A stretch of DNA of 64,000 nt from Litoreibacter albidus. Lineage in GTDB: Bacteria > Pseudomonadota > Alphaproteobacteria > Rhodobacterales > Rhodobacteraceae. Positions 1-8,749 of the stretch are shown piece by piece; position 1 is the stretch's first letter; each line of letters begins with the position of its first letter. Made by a program: the position numbers and the translations under genes. The stretch is from NCBI RefSeq assembly GCF_900107015.1, contig NZ_FNOI01000002.1, positions 496,001 to 560,000 on the forward strand, in the 5' to 3' direction. Below the pieces are notes generated by a model, which worked only from the letters and a program-made list of their open reading frames with translations, had not been told where the DNA came from and made no database searches.

Positions 1-1979
1 CAGATCCCCGTGAAGCCTACCGCCATGTCGATCGCCAGAACCACCCGCGCCCGTGCCATACTTGTGATCACACCGGACCCCGTTTGCACGTTGTTAACCT
101 TCACAACCCCATCCGCGTCGCGCACGCGCACCCTAAGGGAGCCACTCGGCAGAACTTCCAGCTTTAGGTAATTACCCGTCGTCGTCATCAAAGTCCGCGA
201 ACCGGACGGTGGCACGGTCATCGCGACATCAAGCGCAAACTGGATTGACCCAACCCCCGCGCCCAATGACACTGTATCCTTGAAATGCGGGCCTGAGGGG
301 CCAGTGGTGAACGACGGCTCGGCCGCGATCAGCGTGTTCGCCAGCACCGACGCCTGTGGGAGCGGTCGCACACCAATCCCCTCGACACGCGCAGCCCCAA
401 CGTCAACCATCGGCAGGTTTTTATACGTCTCGGCATAGAGGTCCTCGGGAAACTTAACGGCACCCGTCCCCCCGCCTTCGCCGAAACTGATCATGTCAGT
501 GGCGGTAAACGCACCCGCCTCCGGATAGATACGGACGCGGCCGGCGGACAACTCCGCTCGCGTCGCGGGTACGCCATTGATTTGCCAACCGAACACATCC
601 GTCCAATGTGCGTACGTTGATCCCAAAGGAAGCTCGCTACGCGCTTCTCGAAGCGTGGTGATCGGCCCCGCGCTTGACCACACTTCGACGTAGGCCCCTG
701 ACGGCTCCCATGTGCACATGTTGAATTCGGGGACGCTCCATCCGGTCAGGCCTGCGGCCTGCAACACTGCATGGGCCGTTAGGCGGGCATAAAGTGCTGC
801 GCCGTCGTCGTGATCGTCCGCAGGGTGGCTTTGGTCGATCCAGCCCCCCGCGCCGTCCGCCACGCCGTTGCGATAAGCCAGTGGCTCCAACCCCATGGGC
901 AGAAACCAGTCGCCCGCATGTTGGTTGACCACCATATTACGCCACGCTTGTCGCGCCGCCTGCTTGTTGCGCAGGTTATCGTGCTCCGCGCCAACCGCAG
1001 TAACGGTCGCATTTTGCATGTCCTCCCCAATATCAAACCGATGTGGGCCAAAGGGGACCCAACGCGTGTGTGCGGGGTCGTAGAACTCTCCGAACCAGTG
1101 ATCCGCCGTGTAGCTGCCCCCCGTACCGTAGGTGATCTGACTTGGGAACGTGACCGCGGTCCCGTCCAGAGTTCTTCCAGTGAAGAGCGGGAAGAACGCA
1201 TCGTCGAAGTTGTCTCCCAGTGCGCCGGGAGACGCGAACCAAGACATGGCTGGTAGACCCACATGCTGGCCATCAGCCGTCGCGAAAGCATGCAGCGCGG
1301 CGTCATCCGCCCAACTGCGCGCAGCATCGCCATCATCCACAAGTTGGCGTAATCCGGTGCCTGAGATGGCGTGAAAGACGATGGCCACCTTGTCATCTGG
1401 CCGCTCCGCCATGAACACATTCGCCATCGCAGCCACCGCCGCCGTATGCCGGTCGGCGTCGCTCAGATGCTTCACCACGGGCGCGCCATCGGTCCAAATC
1501 ATTTGCACCATATCGTCGGCCAGCAAGGTTTCCGCAGGCAATTTGTCATGCGCCACGGACCGAATGCGCACCACCTCCGATTGACCCCATAGCGCCACAA
1601 CGTGACCCACGCCGAAACGGTAGGCGCTTGCGGCGCCCGTCGCGGGTTCCGATTTGATCCGCACTTGGGGGGTGATCCACGCGGGGTGCCGCGCGTGAGA
1701 CGCCACCGCACTCCAATTGCCATCCGGCCCGATGGTTGCGGCGTCGGTCCAAGGCGTCACCGTCCCATCGTCGCGGATCAGGCGAAGCTGCACGACCTCC
1801 CCCGCCGTTCCTGTCCCCCTTAGCGGGATGTCAGCGGTGTTACGCCCGAAGGCAGCGCCGCTGTCGAACAGCGTTTTGTCGCGACTGAAGCTGTCCAATG
1901 TAACTTGCGTCGCCGGAACAAAGGGTGTGCTGTCTCGCACGCCCTGCTGCGTTAAAGCCAATCCCAATAGTATTGTCAT
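1..1979 (-). CDS. Partial large SGNH-esterase-like protein with a lectin-like C-terminal region
   Basis: An open frame starts at ATG 1979 and runs without a stop off the left edge (about 659 codons visible), so the C-terminus is missing. Residues about 45-110 look like an Ig-like beta domain. A GQSE motif follows at 132-135 (Ser134) and a DQSH motif at 382-385. These match the GQSN-type block I and the Asp-x-x-His block of sialate-O-acetylesterase-like SGNH hydrolases. From about residue 540 the sequence resembles a LamG/concanavalin-like domain. I see no clear signal peptide. The gene lies beside two O-acetyltransferases and polysaccharide export genes, so a polysaccharide deacetylase or surface protein is a reasonable inference. 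Family assignment is by eye and the exact function is unknown. Confidence 0.6.
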   Translation of the reverse strand, partial: MTILLGLALTQQGVRDSTPFVPATQVTLDSFSRDKTLFDSGAAFGRNTADIPLRGTGTAGEVVQLRLIRDDGTVTPWTDAATIGPDGNWSAVASHARHPAWITPQVRIKSEPATGAASAYRFGVGHVVALWGQSEVVRIRSVAHDKLPAETLLADDMVQMIWTDGAPVVKHLSDADRHTAAVAAMANVFMAERPDDKVAIVFHAISGTGLRQLVDDGDAARSWADDAALHAFATADGQHVGLPAMSWFASPGALGDNFDDAFFPLFTGRTLDGTAVTFPSQITYGTGGSYTADHWFGEFYDPAHTRWVPFGPHRFDIGEDMQNATVTAVGAEHDNLRNKQAARQAWRNMVVNQHAGDWFLPMGLEPLAYRNGVADGAGGWIDQSHPADDHDDGAALYARLTAHAVLQAAGLTGWSVPEFNMCTWEPSGAYVEVWSSAGPITTLREARSELPLGSTYAHWTDVFGWQINGVPATRAELSAGRVRIYPEAGAFTATDMISFGEGGGTGAVKFPEDLYAETYKNLPMVDVGAARVEGIGVRPLPQASVLANTLIAAEPSFTTGPSGPHFKDTVSLGAGVGSIQFALDVAMTVPPSGSRTLMTTTGNYLKLEVLPSGSLRVRVRDADGVVKVNNVQTGSGVITSMARARVVLAIDMAVGFTGI

Positions 1980-2144
1980 CTGACCCTCTTTCAAACGTCG
2001 ACCGAAAGGGGCGCACTAAAAGGCACAACACCGCAGAGCGCCCCGATAGGTGCGAAACGTCTCATGCATGTGGTTGTCATCTAAAGCCCCCATAGCACAG
2101 TGCGGTAGGGTGTTGCGCGGCGACGCGGGCTGCGACCGCAACCG

Positions 2145-2786
2145 CTAGGTCAACTGGTCGCGCGCCAAAGCTGCCTCCAGATCATCCGCGTTTTTCAACC
2201 GCCCAAAAGCGCCGGTGGCTATATCGCGCCGGATGATCTGTGCCGGATTGCCCGCAGCGATGGACCGCGCGGGCACGTCCTTGGTGACAACGGCCCCTGC
2301 AGCGATAATTGCCCCATCGCCGACGCAGACCCCCGGCAACACGATGGAGCGCGCACCAACAAAGCAATTCGACCCGATACGCGTATGCGCATAGAGGCCA
2401 CGCGTCCGGTCATGGCTTAGGATGCACGCGTCAAATGCGACATAGCTTTTGGCACCGATGTGAACGCCTATAGGAAAGGTACGATCAAGGCGGGCGGACA
2501 AGGACAGCTCCGCCGTGGGGTGAATATCCATCCCGAAAACGCGAACACAGACCGCGCGTTTTGACGCGACCAGAATTCGTCTAAGCCATTGCAGCCTGTT
2601 CAGGCCCCGACGCCGCGCCTTCAGGGGTGCGGCAGCCGGAGCCCGTGACAGGTCTTCAAGAGGTGTGCCTGCATTTTGGCAGGACAGGGTCGTGATCTCG
2701 TCGCCTAAACTGTGATTAAAGCGATGCATCCTCAAACCCTCACAATCGCCCCGTTCTGGAGCTGAGCCTCGAGGGCCCGCTACCAT
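2145..2786 (-). CDS. Hexapeptide-repeat acyltransferase (WcaF/LpxA-type fold)
   Basis: The C-terminal two thirds carry the imperfect hexapeptide repeats of a left-handed beta-helix (for example IGSNCFVGARSIVLPG and VGDGAIIAAGAVVTKDV) and end with the AAGNPAQII signature of CoA-dependent sugar O-acetyltransferases. The likely role is acetylating a sugar of the exopolysaccharide made by the surrounding genes. The first 19 residues are poorly conserved in character, so an internal ATG at 2729 is a plausible alternative start. The 2786 start has AGG a few bases upstream. The gene is divergent from the polymerase-like gene. The acceptor sugar cannot be read from the sequence. Confidence 0.85.
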   Translation of the reverse strand: MVAGPRGSAPERGDCEGLRMHRFNHSLGDEITTLSCQNAGTPLEDLSRAPAAAPLKARRRGLNRLQWLRRILVASKRAVCVRVFGMDIHPTAELSLSARLDRTFPIGVHIGAKSYVAFDACILSHDRTRGLYAHTRIGSNCFVGARSIVLPGVCVGDGAIIAAGAVVTKDVPARSIAAGNPAQIIRRDIATGAFGRLKNADDLEAALARDQLT

Positions 2787-2904
2787 TTACCTAAAAGTCT
2801 ATGAATCTCTGGTTAACGCCGTGCTGTTTATCGCGCTGACCACCGTTAACCTTCCGTTATCCAATCCCGACGATCCTGCGGCCACCAGACACCGCAGGTT
2901 AGCC

Positions 2905-4203
2905 ATGCCCGACCCTAGAACTTGCCCAGAAAACAAAGAACTGTCCCCCGTGGTCGTCCTTTACTTGGCAGCGGTCGCACTGCCCGTGCGCTACACGCTA
3001 GGCCCGTTACAAATGACCAGCCTGCGCACGGTCCTTGCGCTCGTGTTCGTTCCCCTACTGATCCGCTACTTCCAAAGTAGTGATCGAAAAGCCGCCTCTA
3101 CCGATCTTCTGTTTGTGGGTTTCATCTGTTGGGCTGGCCTTGCGTTTACGCAAACCTCCCCCACCCATGCGCTGGAAAACACCGGCGTCCTGCTGCTGGA
3201 ACTGCTTGGCGGCTACCTTATCGCGAGGACCTATATCCGCTGCGCCGCGCAACTTCGTGCGACGATCAAGGTGATCCTTGTGATTGTCATGCTGTCCTTG
3301 CCCTTCGCCATTGTAGAAAGCTTAACGGGGCAGCCCGCGCTTATCACACTTATCGACGCTATTCCGGGTTTGAATTCTGTGGCGAGTGTCTCGATCCCAC
3401 CACGGCTTGGCTTGGAACGCGCGCAAACCCTCTTTGCACATCCGATCCACTACGGGTTGTTCGCCTCCACGCTCACCGCCCTCGTCTTTATCGGAACAAG
3501 GGGGTGCTGGCCGCTCTGGTGTCGCTTGGTCGGGCTATCCTCCGGTGTTCTTGCCAGCTTTTTGGCGCTGTCGAGCGGCGCCTTCCTTTCTGTTCTGCTC
3601 CAACTTCTGTTGATCATCTGGGCCTACACGTGGGCCGAGGGCCGCACGCGTTGGTTCGTGTTAATCGGCCTATGTTGCATCGCTTACGTGCTGATCGACC
3701 TCGCCTCTAACCGAACACCTGTTCGGGTATTTTTCAGCTACGCCACGTTCTCTGCACATAACGCATACTGGCGCGGGCTCATCTTTGAGTGGGGTATGGT
3801 GAACGTGTGGCAGAACCCCACCTTTGGCATCGGGTTGAACGACTGGATCCGCCCGCCTTTCATGCATTCAGGCAGTATCGACAACTTCTGGCTGGTGATC
3901 GCACTCCGCTATGGGGTGCCCGGTTTTGTGTTGTTCGCCGCCGCATATCTTTCCGGTCTACTCAGGGTTCTGTTCGCCCCAATCCCCGCTGAAAGTCGGG
4001 GCCTGCGCTTGGCTTGGGTGATTTGCTTCACAGGCCTCACGTTTACCCTGTGCACCGTCCACATATGGACGTCGATCTTCTCGTATGTGTTCTTCCTCTT
4101 TGGCGCTGGCCTTTGGATGCTGGAACCCGCCATCGTCCAATCCAAGACAACCCCAAGCCGTGCACCGCCGCGATTTACGCGGTTTCCAAGGGTCCCCGCA
4201 TGA
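2905..4203 (+). CDS. O-antigen ligase/polymerase-like membrane protein
   Basis: This hydrophobic protein of about 432 residues has around ten predicted membrane helices and a large polar segment near residues 265-330 (around AHNAYWRGLIFEWG and HSGSIDNFW). That layout is typical of the Wzy/WaaL/ExoQ superfamily, which polymerises lipid-linked repeat units at the periplasmic face of the inner membrane. ATG 2905 is preferred over an upstream in-frame ATG at 2821 because the upstream 28 residues are not membrane-like and AGG precedes 2905. The stop overlaps the next start by ATGA, so translation is coupled to the glycosyltransferase. Polymerase is more likely than ligase in this exopolysaccharide setting, but this is inferred from context. 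Confidence 0.8.
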   Translation: MPDPRTCPENKELSPVVVLYLAAVALPVRYTLGPLQMTSLRTVLALVFVPLLIRYFQSSDRKAASTDLLFVGFICWAGLAFTQTSPTHALENTGVLLLELLGGYLIARTYIRCAAQLRATIKVILVIVMLSLPFAIVESLTGQPALITLIDAIPGLNSVASVSIPPRLGLERAQTLFAHPIHYGLFASTLTALVFIGTRGCWPLWCRLVGLSSGVLASFLALSSGAFLSVLLQLLLIIWAYTWAEGRTRWFVLIGLCCIAYVLIDLASNRTPVRVFFSYATFSAHNAYWRGLIFEWGMVNVWQNPTFGIGLNDWIRPPFMHSGSIDNFWLVIALRYGVPGFVLFAAAYLSGLLRVLFAPIPAESRGLRLAWVICFTGLTFTLCTVHIWTSIFSYVFFLFGAGLWMLEPAIVQSKTTPSRAPPRFTRFPRVPA

Positions 4204-5087
4204 CTGTCCGGATGGGGTGCATCATCGTCACCTTCAACTCCGAGCGACATATCACCGCCTGCCTGAAAAGCTTGGCCGAAGCCACGAACGTTCAGCTAAA
4301 AGTGGTCATTGTGGACAACGCTTCCAGTGACGCAACAACGCGCCAAATCAACAGTTGGGCTGCGGGGCAAAGCCTTGATCTCACCTTAATTCAAGCTGCG
4401 GATAACCGCGGGTTCGCTGCGGGTGTTAACATCGGGTTGACCCACATCATGGCGGACAAGACGCTGGATCGGGTCTGGATCTTAAACCCTGACTGCACCG
4501 TACCGCCTGAAACTCCAGCGCTGCTGGCGACCGCACCTTTGCCCTTCGCGCTGTTAGGAAGCCGGATTGTTTATGCAAACAACAGCGGACAAATTCAGAT
4601 CGACGGGGGGCAGGTAAACCGTTGGACTGGCGCCACGCGTAACCTCAACATCGGGCGCGACCCGTCCCGCACGCAACTGCCCGCTGCCGCGTATTTGGAT
4701 TTCATATCGGGGGCCAGCATGGTCGCTTCGCGAGACTTCATCGCGCAAGCCGGCCCGATGCCGGAGCAGTATTTCCTATACTATGAGGAGGTCCACTGGG
4801 CCCAGCAGCGCGATCAGCTTCCACTTACGATTTGCCCCGGTGCAACAATCTACCACCATGCCGGTGCGTCCATCGGCTCCCCCACACTACAGCGCGGGCC
4901 GTCGCGGCTATCAGCGTATCACAAGCACCGTGCGCGGATGTTGTTCATGGCTAGCTTTCATCCGATGCGATTACCAGTGGCCTATGCCTTCGGCTGGGCC
5001 AAGCTCATCCAACATATCGTTCGGCGTCAGTTTGAACCTATTCCCGCCATCCTCAGGGCTTTGCACGGTCTTTCCTCGGGCACTTAA
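4200..5087 (+). CDS. Family 2 glycosyltransferase (rhamnosyltransferase-like)
   Basis: The protein begins with the GT-A fold signature CIIVTFNSERHITACLKSL, followed by VVIVDNASSD and a WILNPDC segment that corresponds to the DXD-containing region of WbbL/RfbN-like rhamnosyltransferases. FLYYEEVHWAQQ follows, with the acidic base-containing motif typical of inverting GT2 enzymes. The length of 295 residues is normal. The ATG at 4200 overlaps the stop of the polymerase-like gene. It probably adds one sugar of the repeat unit from an activated nucleotide donor at the cytoplasmic face. Donor and linkage are unknown. Confidence 0.85.
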   Translation: MTVRMGCIIVTFNSERHITACLKSLAEATNVQLKVVIVDNASSDATTRQINSWAAGQSLDLTLIQAADNRGFAAGVNIGLTHIMADKTLDRVWILNPDCTVPPETPALLATAPLPFALLGSRIVYANNSGQIQIDGGQVNRWTGATRNLNIGRDPSRTQLPAAAYLDFISGASMVASRDFIAQAGPMPEQYFLYYEEVHWAQQRDQLPLTICPGATIYHHAGASIGSPTLQRGPSRLSAYHKHRARMLFMASFHPMRLPVAYAFGWAKLIQHIVRRQFEPIPAILRALHGLSSGT

Positions 5088-5101
5088 GTATAACCGCAGG
5101 C

Positions 5102-5566
5102 TCAGGCTGAAACGAAACTCCGCACCCTATCCACGAGACTGTCGCAACGCGGGTTCGTCCCGTGTTGCGGCACCTCGCAAGCCGAGGCCAGCAAGGGCGG
5201 TAAATCCTCCACCTCCCACGCTACCCGCAGTCCAGCCCGCCCCTCCAGCGCTTGCGCAGTTGCGCATTGATGATTGTTTCGGTGCTCCGCCAGCGCCGCA
5301 CGGCGGGGTACAATTATAATCGGCTTACCTGCGAACTGGGCCGCCAGAACTGTTCCAATTCCGGCATGCGACACGATTATTCGCGCGTCATCTACCGTTT
5401 GTTCAAATCGACGTATCGGCAAATCCCCGTGGGCTTCGAACCCAACCAGCCCATGCGCTTGGCCGGTTTGAAACACGACGCGTTCAGTTTTCACACTTGC
5501 CCACCGCGCCATGAAATCCACTAACCTCGGGAATGGCAGTTGCGTGCCAACCGTCACAAAAATCAT
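5102..5566 (-). CDS. pssE: PssE-like (Alg13-type) glycosyltransferase catalytic subunit
   Basis: A protein of about 154 residues starts MIFVTVGTQLPF and carries IVSHAGIGTVLAAQFAGKP, the UDP-sugar-binding region of GT28 enzymes of the Alg13/MurG C-terminal type. It also has PRRAALAEHRNNHQ, the donor-binding loop. A longer frame exists upstream, but ATG 5566 overlaps the stop of the PssD-like gene by ATGA and gives the family's usual N-terminus. PssD and PssE homologues act together as one split glycosyltransferase, with PssD anchoring PssE to the membrane; this is known for rhizobial exopolysaccharide. It converges on the GT2 gene with a 14-bp gap. Confidence 0.85.
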   Translation of the reverse strand: MIFVTVGTQLPFPRLVDFMARWASVKTERVVFQTGQAHGLVGFEAHGDLPIRRFEQTVDDARIIVSHAGIGTVLAAQFAGKPIIIVPRRAALAEHRNNHQCATAQALEGRAGLRVAWEVEDLPPLLASACEVPQHGTNPRCDSLVDRVRSFVSA

Positions 5567-5994
5567 AGGACCGCGCCCGCATAAGTTGCGCCGGTTTTCA
5601 GCGCCACCGGTTTCCATTGCGTCATCCACAGGTCGCTAAAGCGTCGCGCCACGCGGCCTGACAGTGACATCCGTTGCACGTTCGCCACCGAGTCGATCCA
5701 GACTGTGCGGCACCCCACACATTTTCCGAGGATGAGCACCAAAACACCCGGCGCTGCACCCGTTGAAACTATGACGTCAGGCCGTACACGCCACAGAATT
5801 TGGCACGCTCCGATCAAAGTTCTCACCAACCGAAACGGGGTTTTGAGGTTGCAGTCCGGCAGTTGTAGCACCGTCTCATCGCCGACATCCGCACTGCAGG
5901 CATAGGTGACTTTGGCCCCATCAAATGCCTTAGAGAGCAACCGTAGTTGCTGCCAATGCCCTCCGCCTGACGACACCGCCAACACATACACCAT
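5563..5994 (-). CDS. pssD: PssD-like (Alg14-type) glycosyltransferase membrane-anchor subunit
   Basis: A 143-residue protein begins with VYVLAVSSGGGHWQQLRLL, the glycine-rich acceptor-side loop of Alg14/MurG N-terminal domains. It contains VIVSTGAAPGVLVLILGK, the hydrophobic membrane-associating helix. In this family it recruits the PssE-type catalytic half and recognises the lipid-linked acceptor. It overlaps pssE by ATGA and follows the beta-barrel gene by 2 bp, so the whole minus-strand run from 8601 to 5102 reads as one operon. Confidence 0.85.
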   Translation of the reverse strand: MVYVLAVSSGGGHWQQLRLLSKAFDGAKVTYACSADVGDETVLQLPDCNLKTPFRLVRTLIGACQILWRVRPDVIVSTGAAPGVLVLILGKCVGCRTVWIDSVANVQRMSLSGRVARRFSDLWMTQWKPVALKTGATYAGAVL

Positions 5995-5996
5995 TT

Positions 5997-7301
5997 TTAA
6001 AGCCCCCCTTTAAACCGACGCTCGAACGTGACGTGCACAGAATTTGATCCCACCCGATGCCCCGTCTCGTCGCGCCGTGTGCGCCGTTGACCACCAAGCA
6101 CGAGCCCCCAATCTTCGCGCAATCTCAACCGGTAGACAGCACCAATGTGCGTTGCGCTGCGCTTTCCTGCCAAGGCTGTCGCATCCGTTTTCAAATATGA
6201 GACCGACAAATCAAGCGCCCCGCGTGCGCCGATCCGCCGTGACAATCCGACATCAAACTTCGTGGCAATTCGCGTCTCGCCACTCTCATCCGATCCGGAG
6301 AAATCACGCGACAGCGCGATGTCCAAACGGCTTCGCGCGGCTGTCGCGCTATAGCGCAAATCAATCGTCGGTTCGCTGGAATTCACCGCGAGCCTCGCTA
6401 GCCCGACCGCGACACTAAACTTGTGATGTTCGGTGGCGCGGGTCAGCCCGAACTGCAACTGATCCAGTCTTCCCTGTGCAAGTTGCTCCGACGACGCGTA
6501 AGCAAAAACATCGCCGACGCGCCCCTGCCGCGTAGCGGCGACCCTCCATTCCATGCCGGCTATGTTCGCAGCATCATCGCGAAACCGTCCGCTCCCTACA
6601 TCAAACTCCAGCGTCAAAAGTTTACTTGGCCTAAAGGTCACGCCAACGCCAACGCGAGTTTTGGTGTGTGTCACGGGCGTAGACCCCACGACGCGCAAGC
6701 GGTCGCCGCCCAATACCCCCCGCAAAATCGCGCGCCTGTTCAGCCGAGCATTCACCCCAAACTCAAGTTTCTGCCGCGTACCACGGATGACGGTCATGCC
6801 ATCAGTCTTGCGGCGGGTGATGGTGTAAGTGAACTTGGTCCCGAACGGTCGTTTGATCCCAGTCATGAACCGAACGTTGCCTTGCTGAGTACGAACGCCC
6901 GATGCATGGGCCGCAAGGTCAACGCTGCCGGATGGCTCTAAGCCAGCAGTTGTGAAATCTCCGACAGGCAAACGCGCGCTGACGACTGAAGCATCGAACT
7001 GGCTAGACTTCGTCGCTCGGCTATATGAAAGGCGGCTTTTTACCTGCGTGCCCGCCGCCGTGTTTCGCTTGGCATCAAGCTGAAACTTCAACGCCTGTGT
7101 GCGCGTTTTCGACGACATGGTCAGCCCCGCTGTCCCGAGCCCCGCCACGCCTGATCGTTTGATCCCATTCAAATCAGGGTCGCTGTCCAGAACGGCTCCA
7201 ATCCCCAAAGTAAGTTCAGCGCGAAAACCGCCATAGTCCTGTGCAAAAGTAGCGCCAGTGCAGGCGCATGTAATCGCAAGCGCTAACGCCTCGCGGATCA
7301 C
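5997..7301 (-). CDS. Outer-membrane beta-barrel protein of the exopolysaccharide operon
   Basis: A signal peptide (cleavage near TGATFA-QDYG) is followed by about 410 residues of alternating polar and hydrophobic strands rich in Gly, Arg, Thr and Ser, for example TKFTYTITRRKTDG and HIGAVYRLRLREDWGLVLGG. This is the pattern of a porin-like barrel of roughly 16-18 strands. There is no C-terminal Phe, but the last strand SVHVTFERRF is amphipathic. The start overlaps the stop of the Wza-like gene by ATGA. The short Wza-like protein next door has no obvious membrane-spanning C-terminal helix, so this barrel may provide the outer-membrane channel for the polymer. That role is inferred; I cannot assign a named family. 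Confidence 0.7.
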   Translation of the reverse strand: MIREALALAITCACTGATFAQDYGGFRAELTLGIGAVLDSDPDLNGIKRSGVAGLGTAGLTMSSKTRTQALKFQLDAKRNTAAGTQVKSRLSYSRATKSSQFDASVVSARLPVGDFTTAGLEPSGSVDLAAHASGVRTQQGNVRFMTGIKRPFGTKFTYTITRRKTDGMTVIRGTRQKLEFGVNARLNRRAILRGVLGGDRLRVVGSTPVTHTKTRVGVGVTFRPSKLLTLEFDVGSGRFRDDAANIAGMEWRVAATRQGRVGDVFAYASSEQLAQGRLDQLQFGLTRATEHHKFSVAVGLARLAVNSSEPTIDLRYSATAARSRLDIALSRDFSGSDESGETRIATKFDVGLSRRIGARGALDLSVSYLKTDATALAGKRSATHIGAVYRLRLREDWGLVLGGQRRTRRDETGHRVGSNSVHVTFERRFKGGL

Positions 7302-7909
7302 TCAAACAGCTTTCGCTCTGGCACGATGACGACATCACCCGCCGCCAGCGGGAAACTCTGTCCGCTGCCGCGCATCAATTTAGCCACGTTCACGCGGTAC
7401 GTTGTCACCTGCCCGCTGGCATCGGCCGTCCTGCGAACCTGAACACGCTTCATTGCGGCATAGCTGGTGGTGCCGCCCGCTTGGGCCAAAAACTGCATCA
7501 GGGACGTGCCGGGACGCACCTGCACCCTTCCGGGCTTTACCAGTTCCCCCATTCCGAAAACGGTGATCAGCTTTTCGGCAGACGGGGCTGCAGTCACCAC
7601 CCGCGCGGCTTTGCGTTTGGCAAGGGATGCCACCGCAACATGCAAGCTTGGGCGTTGCGAAAACTGGGGCGCCAACTCTGCTGTCAGCCCGTCCCGAAGC
7701 TGACCCAATGTAAGCCCCGCCGCCCGAACTTGCCCCACCATAGGGAACGCTATTGTCCCATCGGGCAGCACCAAGGCATTGCGGTTTAGGCTGGCGTCTT
7801 CCATCACCTCAATCCGCAAAAGATCGCCCGACTTCAGCACATAGCTAGACCCCAGAACCGGCCCCGAAAGGCAGCACGCCAAGGTCGCTAGCCAGCCAAA
7901 CAGCCTCAA
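7298..7909 (-). CDS. Short Wza-like polysaccharide export protein (Poly_export + SLBB)
   Basis: After a signal peptide (ending near GPVLG-SSYVL) comes the Poly_export signature YVLKSGDLLRIEVMEDAS...LPDGTIAFPMVGQV, then a SLBB-type segment (GELVKPGRVQVRPGTSLMQF) ending in AAGDVVIVPE. At 203 residues it is much shorter than Wza (about 380) and lacks the second SLBB repeat and the C-terminal amphipathic helix that forms the outer-membrane pore. There is no lipobox. It probably forms a periplasmic ring that works with the adjacent beta-barrel. Its stop overlaps the barrel start and its start overlaps the ExoY-like stop, both by ATGA. Confidence 0.85.
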   Translation of the reverse strand: MRLFGWLATLACCLSGPVLGSSYVLKSGDLLRIEVMEDASLNRNALVLPDGTIAFPMVGQVRAAGLTLGQLRDGLTAELAPQFSQRPSLHVAVASLAKRKAARVVTAAPSAEKLITVFGMGELVKPGRVQVRPGTSLMQFLAQAGGTTSYAAMKRVQVRRTADASGQVTTYRVNVAKLMRGSGQSFPLAAGDVVIVPERKLFE

Positions 7910-8601
7910 CGCCCCGTCCCCCAGAGGACCACGCCAACAGTACGCGCAATAAGGGACAGATCGTATAAAAACCCATGCTGGCGTTCATAAAGGGCGTCGT
8001 ATTTCGCGCGTGCTGTAAAACTCTGGTCGTTGCGTCCAAACACCTGCCAAGGGCCTGTCAAACCTGGCCGAAACTTGAAGTATGCCGTGCCCGCATACAT
8101 GATGATTTGCTCTCGCAATATGGGACGAGGCCCCACCAGAGACATGTCACCACGAAGAACGTTCCAAAGCTGCGGCAGCTCATCCAGTGACGTGGCGCGC
8201 AGAAAGCGCCCAATGCGCGTGATACGCGGATCAAAACGCAACTTATGTGTCGTTTGCCACTCCATCGCGGCCTTCGGATCTTGCATCAGGATTTCCATCA
8301 ACTGCTGCTCCGCCCTCACGCGCATGGTGCGAAGTTTTAGCAACCTGAACATCCGCCCGCCTTGGCCAACCCGTGGTTGCGCATAGAACGCGGGGCCCCC
8401 GTCGAGCACCACCAAAAGCGCGGATACTAAGATGAGTGGCACCGATATTGGCGACGTCAGAACGACCAGAAAAATATCCAGCCGACGCTTCCAACCGCCA
8501 CGGTACCACGCCCTTTTTGATTGCTGTGCTGGGGGGGTCGATTGCCCACACGCACCCACCGGTTGGGCATCCTTAAAATGATTCGTCGCCCGAGCATCCA
8601 T
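7906..8601 (-). CDS. ExoY-like undecaprenyl-phosphate sugar phosphotransferase (priming enzyme)
   Basis: This is a monotopic polyprenyl-phosphate hexose-1-phosphate transferase. One hydrophobic segment (residues about 42-68, LDIFLVVLTSPISVPLILVS) precedes the catalytic core with FRLLKLRTM, SLDELPQLWNVLRGDMS and LVGPRPI, the family hallmarks. It lacks the large N-terminal membrane domain of WbaP, so it is the short ExoY/PglC-type form (231 residues). It would start repeat-unit synthesis by loading the first sugar phosphate onto undecaprenyl phosphate. It is the first gene of the minus-strand operon and is divergent from the Wzz-like gene across a 148-bp AT-rich gap that should hold both promoters. 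Confidence 0.92.
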   Translation of the reverse strand: MDARATNHFKDAQPVGACGQSTPPAQQSKRAWYRGGWKRRLDIFLVVLTSPISVPLILVSALLVVLDGGPAFYAQPRVGQGGRMFRLLKLRTMRVRAEQQLMEILMQDPKAAMEWQTTHKLRFDPRITRIGRFLRATSLDELPQLWNVLRGDMSLVGPRPILREQIIMYAGTAYFKFRPGLTGPWQVFGRNDQSFTARAKYDALYERQHGFLYDLSLIARTVGVVLWGTGR

Positions 8602-8749
8602 ACGTCATCTGCCTCCTACCTTGTTTCAAACCGCACACAAAATGCACGAGCTCAGACAAGAAGAACTGAGATGAATTAATTATGTCTTAAGTTTTCAAAG
8701 GTCTGATTGACGATGGAAATTTGTATCAACAGTTGGACGAGTCGGGCGG

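Noticed and set aside
779-1420. Plus- and minus-strand open frames inside the first 2 kb
   Set aside because: They are shadows of the long open minus-strand frame that runs from 1979 off the left edge and carries SGNH motifs.
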